A stretch of DNA of 52,547 nt from Welwitschia mirabilis (lineage: Eukaryota > Gnetophyta > Gnetopsida > Welwitschiales): positions 27,582,359 through 27,634,905 of the forward strand of contig JBOZIK010000001.1 of the NCBI GenBank assembly GCA_051453625.1, read 5' to 3'. Every line of letters begins with the position of its first letter. The first letter of the stretch is position 1. The notes below the pieces were generated by a model, which saw only the letters and a program-made list of their open reading frames with translations, ran no database searches and was not told the origin of the DNA. A program made the translations under genes and the position numbers. Below are positions 10,481 through 22,880 of this stretch, piece by piece.

Positions 10481-13400
10481 CACTTAGTATTATTAGTCCC
10501 TAATAAAGTAGGTGAACAACTATAATTGCAAACCAAATTGGCTAAGATAAACACTAAGTAGGGATATGTAAATTAATTTTAGAAATATCATAATGTAGAA
10601 TTAAATTTCAAAATCAAATAAACTAAATGTTTTACCTTTTTAGATGATGTAGCCATGATGTCATCTGATGTATCATCTAGAAGATAAGCGAGACGACAGG
10701 CTTTAAAAATATAACTATAAAATCAAGTTCTTATAATTATTCTCATCAAAAAATAAGATTAAAGTAGTTACTAGTGCATTATCCCTTTACTTAAAATAGT
10801 TATCACATTAAAAAGATAGATTTTGATTATTATAATAAAAAGAATCATCATAAAATATAATCATAATAGCTTAAATAAATGTTGTGCATGTATAATTAAA
10901 AATGTAATAACTCAAAAATGATATTCAGGAATCAAACATTAAGGTTTCAAGCACAATCCCCAAGGGGATATATATAAAAAATAAATAATCATAACATTAT
11001 TCCCTTCATCCATGATCTCCTAAATTATTTAGATCATTCTTAAAAGGAAAACCTATAATTATTATAATATTAAGTGCATGGTTTACTAAATAATATCCAT
11101 AATGCATATCACTCAAATAATAGGTGATTATAATTGGATTTAGTAAATTAAATATATGTATTATTTAAATTTGAAAAGGGTCCTATAAAATTTTAATTTT
11201 TTTTCAACATATATGTTCCTCCTCCCCCAACTCTAGCTCCCACTCCATTCCTCCTCCCCTTTCCCAAGAGTGAATTAATACATCTCATACTGCATTAACA
11301 TAAGAAGAAAAAGATCAATATGTAAGTTAAGTAAAAGTAAGAAAAAAATGTAGGCTTTGAAGTAGTATTCTTTATGTGAAAGAAAGGAAAATAATATTCA
11401 AGAAAAGATGAAAGATGAAAAAGATAATGCTTAGAAAGTATCTTTGTATTATCTGCCTAGTTGTCTGGATGACAAGATGAATGATAGGAACTTTTAAAAG
11501 ATTAGGAAAATGAAAGTACCAATAGAATAAGTTAAGTTCAAATGGTAATATAGAGTTTAAAAAAGGTATTAGAAAAACCAAAAAATGGAAAAAAGCTAAG
11601 AATAATCATAAATCAAGATATGATACAAAGTAAATTTATAATGCACCAAGCTAAGAAAGATGATAAAATGTGCCATGAAGTCACAATTATTTGAAATATT
11701 AGATGTGTTAAAAATCAAAAATAAAATTAAAGGACTTAACTTAAAAAAAAATGCTAAAATTATCATCATAAACTAAATAAATATTATTTGTTAAAATAAA
11801 ATCAACTCCTATAAAGAAAAATTGTGAATGAAAATAAAAATCAATAAGAAAATTACTAAATGATCAAGTCCCAAGAATTTATGATGAAAACCTATGGAAA
11901 TGATTTTAAAATACCAAATAAAATAACTAATGAAAACAAAAAAAAAAATTGGAAAACCTAGAAACATGAAGAATATTGTATGCCAATTCTAAATCTAGCA
12001 TATACTCATGGAATAAATCATAAAATCACCTGATTAATGATGCATGATATAATGAAAAAGCTTCATAAAGTACTACTCGAACAACTATTGACTATGATAA
12101 TGCTAAGCAATTAATCTTTTCAAACAATGAATGATAAGATCAAAATCTAGTTAGAAATGGACACATCTGTTTACATCCAAAAATACATCCAAATCCTCAA
12201 ACATAAAATGATTATGCAAGATCATTGTAAGCTCAATGAGTCTAGGAAATAAGTAATTCCTTTGATTATACCAGGGATACCACTAATCTCATAGCCTTAA
12301 AGTATTTACTATTATCCTATGATAAGGGGAGTTCAATCATACTTAGAAAAGTAAGAACCCATGAAACATGACCAACTAAACCCCTAGTAAAGTTCTCATG
12401 AAAAAAACATTGCTCAAGATACCTCTTAGAAAAATATACCTTAGTGTGGTAGGACATCATGGTGATTATGTATTTAGCATAAAAATAATAGATCATGGGT
12501 ATTATTCTTTCCCTCTCTCTTTCTCTCTTTCTCTCTCTTTCCTTTTTTTTTTTGAATACATTTTTCAAAATAAATCCCACATAATCATACATTCTCAAAT
12601 AAAAGATAAATAAATGAGATGAAAAATAAGAAAGAACACCCCTAAAAAACTAAATACTTATACTATTGAGAAAAAACACAAAAACCCAAAGCATCTTCCT
12701 TCAAAATGAAGTTCATAGATGTTTGAATGTTTTAACATCAGATGAATCTAATATTATCATGGTAGCATGCCTAAGTAAAGATCACTATTCATGGTAACTT
12801 CATGAAGTAAAACATTAATCAAGTAAAGAATATTCAAGTAATAGCATAACATTTGCCAAAAAGAATCAATCAAGAAAGAATTTAGATAATGGTAGAATGA
12901 CTTTTAAGATAATTGCTTCTATGATGTTTGAGGTTTTTTTCCTTTTCTTTTTTCAATAATATATGGATCTATAACCATTTTCTAGTTTTTCTAATTTTCC
13001 TAGTGTTCAAATCAGAAATCTCAATAAAGCCATTACAAAATGTACTTTTTTAAAAAGATAATAACCTAACAATCTAGAGGTTATAAAAATAAAATCTAAG
13101 GACAAAAACATAATAAGATAAAATAAAAAGGAAATATCAAAGTAAACTAAAAATGTATTTTATTCAAATCCTAACTCTTATTTAATACTTTATTAAAAGA
13201 AAGAAAAAGAAACATTTATTGCCCTGAGGCTATGATCCTAAGGTAGTGCACTTTCTCAAAAAAATAAGAAGCAAACCAAATATTAACTAATTAATAGAAT
13301 ACAAAAGGTATATAATCACCTTTTGGTAAAATCAATTGTAGGTAAACACAATAAAAGGATAAAACTTTGATAGCACAATTTTTAAAATTTAAATAAAAGA

Positions 13401-13748
13401 TGAAAAAGTGATAATTTTCATTGAAGAATAATCTCTTATTGAAATAATATAAATCACCATTATATAGTGTATGAAAGAAAGTACTCAAAGAAATAATTCA
13501 AGAAAATTTTAAGGGATCTTTAGAATTTATAATAAGATTAAGAAGCTTTCTATCAGTTATCTAAAGATAGGGGTTTTCATTAAGGAAGTAAGGCTCCTAT
13601 TAATTATCAAGCCCAAATGACATTTTTTCTCCATAAGATTTAGTATTAATATAAGAGATAAAAATTTTTATAATTCATGGAAAAATAATCTCTTATCAAA
13701 ATCATGATTTAAATAATTTGAAACATAGATTCAATTTAAGAATTAATA
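10481..13748. other. Long AT-rich region without recognisable genes
   Basis: About 3.3 kb of A-rich sequence with short scattered open frames on both strands (for example 11372-11581, 12317-12613 and 13291-13488) that are compositionally biased and match no family I know. Landmarks are a TCATCTGATG/TCATCTAGA palindrome near 10660 and a polypyrimidine tract (12509-12553) built on CTCTCTTT, which creates Arg/Glu- and Ser/Leu-rich shadow frames. Probably old retroelement sequence decayed beyond recognition. Confidence 0.4.
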
Positions 13749-13980
13749 TTAAACATGAAAGACATTAATGATGCTATTAGGGATCCTAGGATTTCGAGGG
13801 AACTTCTTAGAATGATTGATTAAGATAGTTTTAACATACTTAAGAAGATTCTTGAGGTTTAATTCTAAGCATAGGTTTGGATCAGGAACATAAGATTTAC
13901 TCCAATTTAGAGTTCCAAGATATTTCAAGTCTTGTTTTTGAAAAGAGTAATCATTAAAAACAAAAGGTAAAGTTAACTTT
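13749..13980 (-). other. Unrecognised open reading frame tail (minus)
   Basis: A 77-codon stretch open on the minus strand emerges from the 13981 gap and ends at a stop at 13749. Its composition looks protein-like rather than random (LKYLGTLNWSKSY, VPDPNLCLELNLKN, KKFPRNPRIPN). I cannot place it in a family. It lies in the minus-strand internal region expected for the gypsy element whose LTR is at 17167, so a retroelement origin is possible. The apparent longer frame through the N run is not real. Confidence 0.3.
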
Positions 13981-14871
13981 NNNNNNNNNNNNNNNNNNNN
14001 NNNNNNNNNNNNNNNNNNNNNNNNNNNNNNNNNNNNNNNNNNNNNNNNNNNNNNNNNNNNNNNNNNNNNNNNNNNNNNNNNNNNNNNNNNNNNNNNNNNN
14101 NNNNNNNNNNNNNNNNNNNNNNNNNNNNNNNNNNNNNNNNNNNNNNNNNNNNNNNNNNNNNNNNNNNNNNNNNNNNNNNNNNNNNNNNNNNNNNNNNNNN
14201 NNNNNNNNNNNNNNNNNNNNNNNNNNNNNNNNNNNNNNNNNNNNNNNNNNNNNNNNNNNNNNNNNNNNNNNNNNNNNNNNNNNNNNNNNNNNNNNNNNNN
14301 NNNNNNNNNNNNNNNNNNNNNNNNNNNNNNNNNNNNNNNNNNNNNNNNNNNNNNNNNNNNNNNNNNNNNNNNNNNNNNNNNNNNNNNNNNNNNNNNNNNN
14401 NNNNNNNNNNNNNNNNNNNNNNNNNNNNNNNNNNNNNNNNNNNNNNNNNNNNNNNNNNNNNNNNNNNNNNNNNNNNNNNNNNNNNNNNNNNNNNNNNNNN
14501 NNNNNNNNNNNNNNNNNNNNNNNNNNNNNNNNNNNNNNNNNNNNNNNNNNNNNNNNNNNNNNNNNNNNNNNNNNNNNNNNNNNNNNNNNNNNNNNNNNNN
14601 NNNNNNNNNNNNNNNNNNNNNNNNNNNNNNNNNNNNNNNNNNNNNNNNNNNNNNNNNNNNNNNNNNNNNNNNNNNNNNNNNNNNNNNNNNNNNNNNNNNN
14701 NNNNNNNNNNNNNNNNNNNNNNNNNNNNNNNNNNNNNNNNNNNNNNNNNNNNNNNNNNNNNNNNNNNNNNNNNNNNNNNNNNNNNNNNNNNNNNNNNNNN
14801 NNNNNNNNNNNNNNNNNNNNNNNNNNNNNNNNNNNNNNNNNNNNNNNNNNNNNNNNNNNNNNNNNNNNNNN
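13981..14871. other. Assembly gap, 891 N
   Basis: The N run ends directly in a (GA)n tract, which probably caused the assembly break. Confidence 1.

Positions 14872-14940
<69 letters not shown>
14872..14940. repeat. (GA)n microsatellite
   Basis: About 34 GA units with one CA interruption near 14900, abutting the gap, so its full length is unknown. The Ser/Leu repeat frame on the other strand is a shadow of it. Confidence 0.97.
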
Positions 14941-14946
<6 letters not shown>

Positions 14947-15980
14947 GTTATCTTTATTAATATCACAAGGTAATGTAGAATAGAAGTAGAAGAAGAGATG
15001 TCATTTAAGGTTTTGGATGAAACTACAAGTGAAAGAGTGAATAAACATGTGTAGACTCTTTAAGTTTCTTTATTTCATTGGAAGGTATAAATTTATTCTA
15101 CATTAAGTTTGGTTGATTTTCTATAAGTTCTTCTTTATTCCTATTTTCCTCATTGTTGACTTTACCATTACTTGGTTAAATTCTTTATTCATTATTGGCT
15201 TGGATAATATCTCCCTCTTCTTCATTATCTTTATTAGTATTATTAATTATATTTTCCTCTTCTTTATTAAACTTATTATTTTTTATTAAGAATTATTTTC
15301 ATTCTCTAAGTTGGAAGAGTCATTAAAAAATCATTAAAAAGATCATAAAATAAAAAGTATTGTCTTCATTATGTAATGGACGATTTTATGATATTTCTTA
15401 AATGAAATATTCTTCCTCTGTATTGAATAATTCTATTAATTATGAACTATAATACTCATTTTCTATTATTGATATGTCACCACTGTCTATCATCTAGGAC
15501 TATCACCTAGACAATAAAGGTAGAGGACTCCCTTAACTATGTGAATTCTTCATTTATCTGGCCTCATTACATAATTTCTTTCTTAATCTCATAAATTGGA
15601 CATCTTCTAAAGGTTAAAGTCCTTCATCCTCATCACAAAGTAAGTAAAAACTAGGGATATGATTTAATATCTCCATATTGTTATCATCATCTTTTTCTTC
15701 ACCTTCCTTATTATTTTGTTGCATGTCATTATTTTCCAATTTATTAGATTCATTAGAAGGAGAAATGTGACATTAACTTTATCATGTATTAAAGAATTTT
15801 CAAATTTTTCATGAATTAATTCTTTTATCACATTTATATTTAAAAGGAAGTGAATGGATTATCCTATGATAAATAATCATCTTCATCTGTGTTAGTGAAT
15901 AATGTAATTGAATCATCATTGTTATAATTTTATTATCCATCTTTTAATAAGTGAGATGATGTAGGTAGATCCATAATTTA
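14941..15980 (-). other. Probable decayed gypsy interior, no clear protein
   Basis: AT-rich sequence with repeated TTATT/ATTTTCC stretches and a TCATCTAGGACTATCACCTAG palindrome-like block near 15485. Only scattered acidic/asparagine-rich coding traces on the minus strand. Position relative to the LTR and primer-binding site at 17.1 kb suggests retroelement interior. Confidence 0.35.
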
Positions 15981-15982
15981 TT

Positions 15983-16420
15983 TTATATGTTAAAGCAAGA
16001 ATTATTTCTCCATGATTCTAAGTTATCTTCATGATTCTCAAGGTGGAATGTAGTAGGATAGGTTTGAGCTATAAATGAACCTTGAGATAGTTGAACTTGT
16101 AACAAATTTTCTTGAAGCACCTCAATCATATTTTCTATCCTCATGTTTAAATATTCTAAGTTTTTATTGGTAATTTGTTTATTATTTTCCATTTTATTAA
16201 GCATTTTCAAAGCATAGTTATGTCTTCTTCATAGTAATTTATGATAGATGGATATTTTTCTTCAATAGATATTTTATCATTATTCTTTGAATTAGGAGAG
16301 AAGTATGAATAAAACAAAGTCTTGGTTCTAGGCTCTACATCATTTCTACGAGACAAGTTAAACTATTTTTATTTTTCATATCTACTTTTAGAAATTAAAT
16401 CTTTAACTATAACATTTACA
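15983..16420 (-). pseudogene. Gag-like N-terminal/coiled-coil coding trace (minus)
   Basis: On the minus strand two adjacent traces look coding: FNLSRRNDVEPRTKTLFYSY followed by NSKNNDKISIEEKYPSI (near 16240-16370), then a 75-codon open frame (15983-16210) with NKMENNKQITNKNLEYLNMR and VQLSQGSF. The second has the amphipathic 'N-K-N-L-E' pattern and short Gln/Ser linker common around gypsy gag regions, but there is no diagnostic motif. It sits downstream, in element orientation, of the primer-binding site at 17141-17160. Called a probable retroelement relic; family uncertain. Confidence 0.35.
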
Positions 16421-17140
16421 TTTGAATTCGAGGGTTGTATCATGCTTGTATTAAGTAACACTACTCATTAATAATAAGGGATTAAAACATGTTTTCTTCT
16501 ATTCCATTATTTTTAAGTTTTCTTTGAAAAATCTAATTCTAAAATAAAAAAACAAAAAAAACTTCTTCAAAACTTGGAAATTATGTCCTAGGGTGTGCAT
16601 AGCTAAATTTTACTTATTTTTAAGAAATACTTTTCTGATATTTTTCTTGATCTAGCTTTATTTCCTCAGATATTTTATCTTTCACTAGATTTTATCACAT
16701 CTTTGCATGTTTAGAAAAGATTCCTATTTATTCATCATCTTGGTAGTTATCTAAACAATATCCATGGTGACTAGAAAATAGGGAAAAAAAAAGAAATTAA
16801 AAAATAGATTTTTCAAAAATCAAAACAAAAACACACTGTTATTCATCTGTCTATCCCATATGGATGACATAGGAGATGATATTAACTTTATTACATGGAA
16901 AAATGAAAAGCAAAATTATAGAAAAATAATAAAAAACCCTAACCCTAGGACATTGTCCTCTTGTATCATCTAGATAGTAGATAGGATGACAAGAATAAAT
17001 AACATGGGAAAAAAATGAAAATTTGTGAAAAGAAAAACTATAGTATTTATAGTAAAAACACAATGTTATTTCAAACAAATACCTAAATCGAAATCCAAAG
17101 CACTTATCTAGATAATGATAATCCTCAAACTTCTTCTAGC
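16421..17140 (-). other. Probable retroelement leader, non-coding
   Basis: A/T-rich sequence containing two imperfect GTCATC..GATGAC-type palindromes (near 16850-16880 and 16965-16990). The 75-codon minus-strand frame 16851-17078 spans these and is not supported as a gene. Confidence 0.35.
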
Positions 17141-17160
17141 CTTTCTCAACAATGGCACTA
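17141..17160 (-). other. Putative primer-binding site, Athila/Tat type (minus)
   Basis: Minus-strand sequence reads TAGTGCCATTGTTGAGAAAG, the counterpart of 6696-6715, 6 bp from a TGCAGTG LTR edge at 17167. The same arrangement in two copies supports a genuine primer-binding site and LTR junction, although both are decayed. Confidence 0.45.
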
Positions 17161-17166
17161 AGATGT

Positions 17167-18430
17167 TGCAGTGCATATTTATGAAATCATTACATCCTTG
17201 GTCACATCCTATCAATTACAAATATTTACACAAATACAACACACTAATACATATGGGAATCAACCCAAATGTCATAATTTGTGGAATGCACTAGGTGACA
17301 AGAAAGAGAATTGATTTTAAGTGATGTATTTTTTATAGTTTTCTTTTATTGTCTAATAATAAAAAAATAATGCAAGAAAATAAATACATAATTTAAAGAA
17401 ATGAAAACTTCTTTTTAATGCAATACCTATTCGACTATCAAATCTCTATTACCAAGATCATCCTTATATAACCTAGATCAATTAAGGAATTGGCACTAAT
17501 CCTAAACAACCTAAGCTATTAAGTGTTTAGAATAGAATATAAAGAATATGGAATGATTAAGCTAGGAAATATAAAATAAAAAGTAATGCAAGATCCTAAA
17601 CTAATAATTTCAACTTTGACAGAGGTTTCCCTTGGTGAGTGACTTATATCAAGTATGAAACTATTACAAAATCATAATCAACATAAATCCTAAGGAATAT
17701 ACACATGAATAAAACTTAAAAGAATATTTTCATTATTTCGTGAACCAACATTCTGTTACAAGATAGTAATACCTCAATGAAGGATACCTAGCCCAACATT
17801 AATGAAGAGTTATCCCTACAACTAATGGATAGATCTCTTGCCTTTTGATCTCCTGTTATAAGATTTTCAAATGATAAATAAGATTAAGTCAGATTTAAGG
17901 GTAAGCGAGGTATTTATTACAATTGGAATACTTTAAAAATAGCAAATCTAACTAATGTAACAAAAATCCTAATAACACATAGAAGATGCATAACAGATTA
18001 CACAAGTTAGTTGAAGTTTGGTACATTGACTAAAATTAGGTGATCATATTGACTATCATCTGAATAATGGTGGAGATAATGCCATACTAAGATAATTTCA
18101 CATCAATTTCCATATTTGATCAGTGAATATCCTTATTAGCATTCACATGTGGTCATCCATCAGGGCTGCCAGAAAAATGAAGGGGATGATAGTCTTTTTG
18201 AAGATTTTTTTCCAAGTGAATTTTCTTTACATATCATTAATTTCTCCTTAAAATATGAAATATTAGAACTTATTCAATATACCTTAAAATGTGCTCGTAC
18301 TTGTGCATTTTTGTAATTTTTATCTTGATTCTTAATAATCATTATTTTCTACTTAAAACTATATAAATTTCCTACAAAAATACTCAAAATACTCCATCAA
18401 AAACATACAATTTGGTATTGCAACATGTTA
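17167..18430 (-). repeat. LTR-like repeat, family G1, copy 3 (minus)
   Basis: Begins TGCAGTGCATATTT and shares blocks with copy 1 in the same orientation: GAAGGATACCTAGCCC, GATAGATCTCTTGCC, CCTTTTGATCTCCTGTTAT. The outer part (18150-18430) is repeated at 10200-10480. It is the most complete copy of the family. It contains TATCTAGATAATGATA just inside and GTCATCCATCAGGG near 18150. Confidence 0.55.
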
Positions 18431-18439
18431 ACATCACTT

Positions 18440-19665
18440 GAACTCTTGTGATATTTAGTGGAATATTTATCTTTAAATAATAATACCATTCATAAGGAGG
18501 TCATAAATAATGTTCAAGCTTTAGTAAATAACTAGTATAACATTTAGATTTAAATTAAGTAAAACACTTCATATCATTCTTCTACATAGATGTAAAAGAT
18601 AAATTATACAAGAGAAACAAACTTAGTCTAACTTGTAATAAAACTCATACAAACTAAAAATTATAAAGTTGAAAGAAAATAAGTAGTCTTTAATTAGTAA
18701 CATAAGGCAACAGAAATTCTTCAAGGATCTAATGATTTATCCAAATCTCCTACTTTTCTCCAAAAATTTCTATATCCTAAAACATGTGCTTAAATCATCA
18801 AATCATTAAGGCTCAATATGGATGCATAATCTCCTCCACTACATAAGTATTAGTGAGTTATCAAGTCCTCTCAATATTTCACAATCCTTTATAAGTGTAA
18901 AAAGTATAAACCTAAGTGCACAAGATATATTAAATAATAGGAACTATAAATCATAAAAGTAACTTTAAATAACTTACGTGCTTTCAAAAAACTTGATAAT
19001 TTAATAGGCTTTACCTAAGTACAATTTACTATGCATTAACAATAAAATAATAAAACCTACTTTAAGAACTAGTTCTACATAAATATTGCTAATACCCAAT
19101 AGAGTTATGCATTAATAATTAAAGGATTCAACCAATTCTTTATTAAAGCTAAAATAAATATATTACATCAGTGAATAAACAAAAGAAAAAGATCACCTTA
19201 ACTAGCCATGGATCATCCTGCCCCTTAGAAAGATGTTAAAGTGAAATAATGTTAAAACATCCAAGTTATTCATATGATAAACCAACTAAAGATAAATATA
19301 ATAAAAGGTTCAAGATCCTTTTATATAAAGATATGAAAATGAGAGATGGTTACAAGCTCTTAGACCATAGAATTGGAAAGAATCTTCTCATTTAGTATTA
19401 GGAAGATAAGATTTTATCTTATAATATTTAGTGGAGGTTTTTATATAAAATTAAGTAGATGAGATCATGTCCTATAGCATTAGGTAGAGTCTTTATCATT
19501 TAGCATTTGGTAGAGGTTGTCTTATATCATTAAGTAAATAATATTTTATCTTCTAGCATTAAGTAGAATATTTACCATTTAGAATTCAGTGGAGGTTGTC
19601 TTGTAGTATTTGATAGATATTATCTTATAGCATTAGGTGGAATCTTTATCATGATGAGTTTAACA
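18440..19665 (+). repeat. Direct repeat D1 (putative LTR), left copy
   Basis: Aligned with 24021-25120. Shared blocks include AAACTAAAAATTATAAAG, CTAAAACATGTGCTTAAAT, ACTAGCCATGGATCAT and the minisatellite at its 3' end. The left border is taken at the TGTTAAC following 18430. The two copies, about 4.4 kb apart in the same orientation, have the arrangement of LTRs, and a polypurine run GAGGGGGAAAAA at 24009-24020 precedes the right copy as a 3' LTR would require. No matching primer-binding site was found after the left copy. Confidence 0.5.
19396..19660. repeat. 26-27 bp minisatellite, about ten units
   Basis: Diverged tandem units of the form TAGCATTARGTAGA followed by TAAGATTTTATCTT or AATCTTTATCATT. 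Unit starts can be followed at the recurring ATTAGGTAGA, ATTTAGTGGAGG and ATTAAGTAGA. It forms the 3' end of repeat D1 and recurs in the right copy. Confidence 0.75.
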
Positions 19666-21299
19666 CATATTCTTTGTAATCAGGTTCCTCTACCAACTAA
19701 TATAACTACCATATGTCTTTAGTACTATCTTTACATACCTTTACCACATCTGTTCTAATGTTGCTACTACATGTCACCACATCATATCTTCATTGTTATT
19801 ATTGTTTTATGTGGAATTTTATCCATCTTCTATCATGTTTGAAAACATGGCTAATGATGTAAAATTATCATGAACAAAAAAATAAAATTTTATTTTATTT
19901 TAAAAATAATAAAGACATATTTTATGATTAAATTAATTAAATTTATATCTTCATTTACAATAAATTGCCTTGAAACACTTGATATAAATGTAAATTTTTA
20001 CATGTCAGTGCACCCTCTAACTAGTCTTTTAATAGAGGTAAAAGTCAATAATGAAATTATTAAACATGAAAAACCTATTTATGTCAAAAGCACTCGAGTG
20101 CAAATGATATAAATTAAAAAAATTTATAACCACTTTTATGTGATTAAGGCATCAAATCAAAAAATTTAGTGAAAATTGAGTAAAAATCAAGATGTCATAT
20201 CCCCTAACCAAAATTAAACTCTATCTTTAAAGTTTATAAAAAAAGGAAAATTTATAGAAGGATTTGGAGAACAAGTTAATTACATGGGTTGTAAATGATA
20301 ATTATCAATGTATTTAGGGAAAATAATGCAATGCAAGTTTGAAACTAGAATATAATTTTTATGAAACATAAAACATAAAACCTAATAAAAACTTTATTAT
20401 CTATAAATTCGAAAGATGGAATACCTAAGTTAATGGTTACATTTATTAATAATTGCTGAAATTTTATTTGTAAATTTTAAAAAAATTACAATATCAAAAT
20501 AAATAAAATATCCTCTAAGTAAACCAACAAGTTATTAAAAGTTAGCTAAGCAAAATTCTCAAGTACATAAGTTAAGAAAAGTAAACACAAAAAGCATCTT
20601 CTAATTCAACCTTTTTCGTTCTCATTTTACCTTTTTTACAATCATCCTTTGCTTTTTTGTTTTAAGCATTTTGATTAAATTTGCCATTTAGTGTTATGAC
20701 ATATCCATATAATACAGTTAAACATGTTGATTTATGAAGGAGTCAGTTCTACATTACTAGTAAGCATTTATAGCCCCATTGTAGTTAAGCATGTCATAAG
20801 TTAAAGCATTATAGTTGCAATACCTGTAAGCATCCATAGCCTAATGTAGTTAACTAAATCCAATTTTAATTATTCATAAGATAATATAGTTTTGAATAGA
20901 AGACATTTTTATTTTCTTTTTTAATCAACTTTTTCATATTCAATACATGTTTATGAACACATAAGGGTCATTGACTCACTAGCCTAAACAAGATAATTCT
21001 TGTCCACACAAAAATTATTAAAGATAATTAACTTACAATGAAAGTATATTCCATCTTAATTCAACCATATTTTCCAATTAGAAAACCTTAAGCGAAACTA
21101 AACATTAACAAGTTAACTTAAAAATAAGAAAAAAATCTTTTTGAAAAACTATAGGTAAACTTAAATTTTATCTAATTCATAATAACAATACAATCAATTA
21201 TTAAAGATTTATTCATTTAGAGGTCATCAACTAGGATCATATAATCTAATGAATTCATGGATAAATGGAAGGGAATGATGGTCGCTAGACTTAAGGAGG
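19666..21299. other. AT-rich interior, no supported gene
   Basis: An 80-codon open frame at 19870-20112 is K/I/F-rich with no recognisable motif and is probably chance. TGTCATATCCCCTAACC near 20190 resembles a gypsy LTR start, but nothing else supports a border there. Two similar 50-bp blocks near 20750-20850 (TAAGCATTTATAGCC and TAAGCATCCATAGCC) suggest a small local duplication. Confidence 0.4.
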
Positions 21300-22118
21300 T
21301 GAAGCAATGAAAATGAAAGGGATATAAGATGAACTCAAAGGAAGTGATGGTTTATTTGATGATGGGAATGAAATTTTGGATTTCTTACTTGCAAATGTTT
21401 AAAATAGTAGTTATATAAGTGGAAGTGCTTAGACAATATGAGGTATGAAATTGTGCCAAGCATAAAATGTTTAACCATTTTTAACATTTTTAAACCAAAA
21501 TCTATTCTAAAATGAAATCCTATTTTAAAAGAAAAATCTAATGTAAATGCATGCAAAAAAACAAGAATGTTTGCAAGGCCTTTCCCAAGGTGTTGTAAAT
21601 TTGAAGGTTTAAAATAATGAATGCCATGTTTAAATGATAAATAGAAATTATAAAATGCATTTAAAGAGGAGACTGAATCCATATAAACATTTATACATGA
21701 ATCTATAAAAATAAAAATATCATTAACACTAGTAATAAAATTAATTTATTCGAAATAAAAAATTTTCTAACCCTTGGCCTATTCCTATTTACTTAATAAC
21801 TCACAAAAGACATCATTTTTGGATGAAGACAAAGGTGAGGTAAAAACTATTGAAGGTAAATGATCATCAAAAGAATTATCAAAAAATGGTGCTAGAGGCA
21901 CCATTAAGATTTAAGTTTTGCTTAGAAGGTATAGATCAGAATGTCATTATTGATTTAAAGGATTATTAAGAAATAGATTTTTCAAAGGGTAAATCTTCAA
22001 ATGACTCTTGATTAATGTTTTCTTCTTTATTAAGATTACTAAGGGATTCTTCATCATGAGATGCATAGGTTACATGTGATATCCTAAATTTCTACAGTTG
22101 AAAAATCTTCAACTCAAT
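21300..22118 (-). other. Leader/interior of a minus-strand LTR element
   Basis: Downstream, in element orientation, of the primer-binding site at 22119-22130. A trace directly inside it reads DEESLSNLNKEENINQESFE then DLPFEKS on the minus strand (22000-22050), acidic and protein-like but unassigned. The 115-codon minus frame at 21335-21682 (His/Phe/Leu-rich) has no motif I recognise and I do not call it a gene. Confidence 0.35.
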
Positions 22119-22130
22119 GCTCTGATACCA
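22119..22130 (-). other. Primer-binding site TGGTATCAGAGC (minus)
   Basis: On the minus strand this is an exact TGGTATCAGAGC, the initiator-tRNA(Met)-complementary primer-binding site used by many plant LTR retrotransposons. It is separated by 2 bp from an LTR edge (minus strand ...GGGATTTTACA; plus strand TGTAAAATCCC at 22133), the textbook spacing. Confidence 0.85.
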
Positions 22131-22132
22131 AA

Positions 22133-22150
22133 TGTAAAATCCCAAATTTT
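22133..22150 (-). repeat. LTR terminus of a minus-strand retrotransposon, cut by gap
   Basis: TGTAAAATCCCAAATTTT resembles the TGT(A/C)A..CCCAAATTT start common to reverse-complemented Del/Tekay-type gypsy LTRs. The 5' LTR of this minus-strand element should continue rightwards, but a 100-N gap intervenes after 18 bp. The clade is inferred from the edge sequence only. Confidence 0.6.
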
Positions 22151-22250
22151 NNNNNNNNNNNNNNNNNNNNNNNNNNNNNNNNNNNNNNNNNNNNNNNNNN
22201 NNNNNNNNNNNNNNNNNNNNNNNNNNNNNNNNNNNNNNNNNNNNNNNNNN
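22151..22250. other. Assembly gap, 100 N
   Basis: Unknown-size placeholder inside the LTR described at 22133. Confidence 1.
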
Positions 22251-22599
22251 CATAACAATTACCATAATTGGGGTTTCAAGTAATTCAATATTTTTCAAAT
22301 ATTTCATTAAACATAAACTTGCAATTTATAAGAAAATAAAAAATGTGAACGTGACATTACATTGATTGAGTTCAAGGATAGGTTCAATTCATCTTTATCC
22401 ATGTTACTTATTGATTTGTCCTCTATTATGTAGCATTTAAATTTTTCTTCTCCCTAAAATGTTTTCTCACTTACTATGGATTGATCATCTTTGTCTAAAG
22501 TTTCTAATCCTACTCCAAAGTATACTCTACATTCATGCACTCATTCACTGTCTAAGTAAGGTTTAAATTCAAGTTTTTCTTGGATTTCATTATTAGTTT

Positions 22600-22880
22600 C
22601 TTCACAGTTTCTTCCTAATTCCTAATGAATAAGATTTAGATGTTGTTAATTCTAGTTTTATTAATCCTTCAAGGTTTTCTAATCTTGTAAATTCATGAAA
22701 TGTAGGAATAGTTTTTTCTTCTAGAGTTTCAAAGATTCTAGTAACGACTTAGATTAACTCTTAGATATCTTGCTCAAACTGTTAAATATCTTGCTCAAGT
22801 ATTTGGTCTATTTTCTTAAACCTTTCATTTATTTGCATTTGGTCTTTCATGAATTTCATACATATGTCTTCCATGAAATT
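22600..22880 (-). pseudogene. Retroelement-like coiled-coil coding trace (minus)
   Basis: Minus-strand reading starts with MEDICMKFMKDQMQINERFK, continues KKIDQILEQDI with stops at likely Gln codons, then FETLEEKTIPTFHEF and TRLENLEGLIKLELTTS. The heptad-like Glu/Lys/Leu pattern resembles the coiled-coil part of gypsy gag regions, but there is no diagnostic domain. Several stops make it non-functional. Confidence 0.35.

Noticed and set aside
12317-12613. Overlapping Arg/Glu-rich and Leu/Ser-rich frames
   Set aside because: Produced by the CTCTCTTT polypyrimidine tract read on both strands.
14872-14966. Ser/Leu-repeat start of a 405-codon minus-strand frame
   Set aside because: Shadow of the (GA)n microsatellite joined through N to the unrelated tail at 13749-13980.
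19870-20112. 80-codon plus-strand open frame
   Set aside because: Lys/Ile/Phe composition follows AT-rich DNA; no recognisable domain or conservation.
21335-21682. 115-codon minus-strand open frame
   Set aside because: His/Phe/Leu-rich with no motif, no start context and no homologous trace elsewhere; sits in a retroelement leader.
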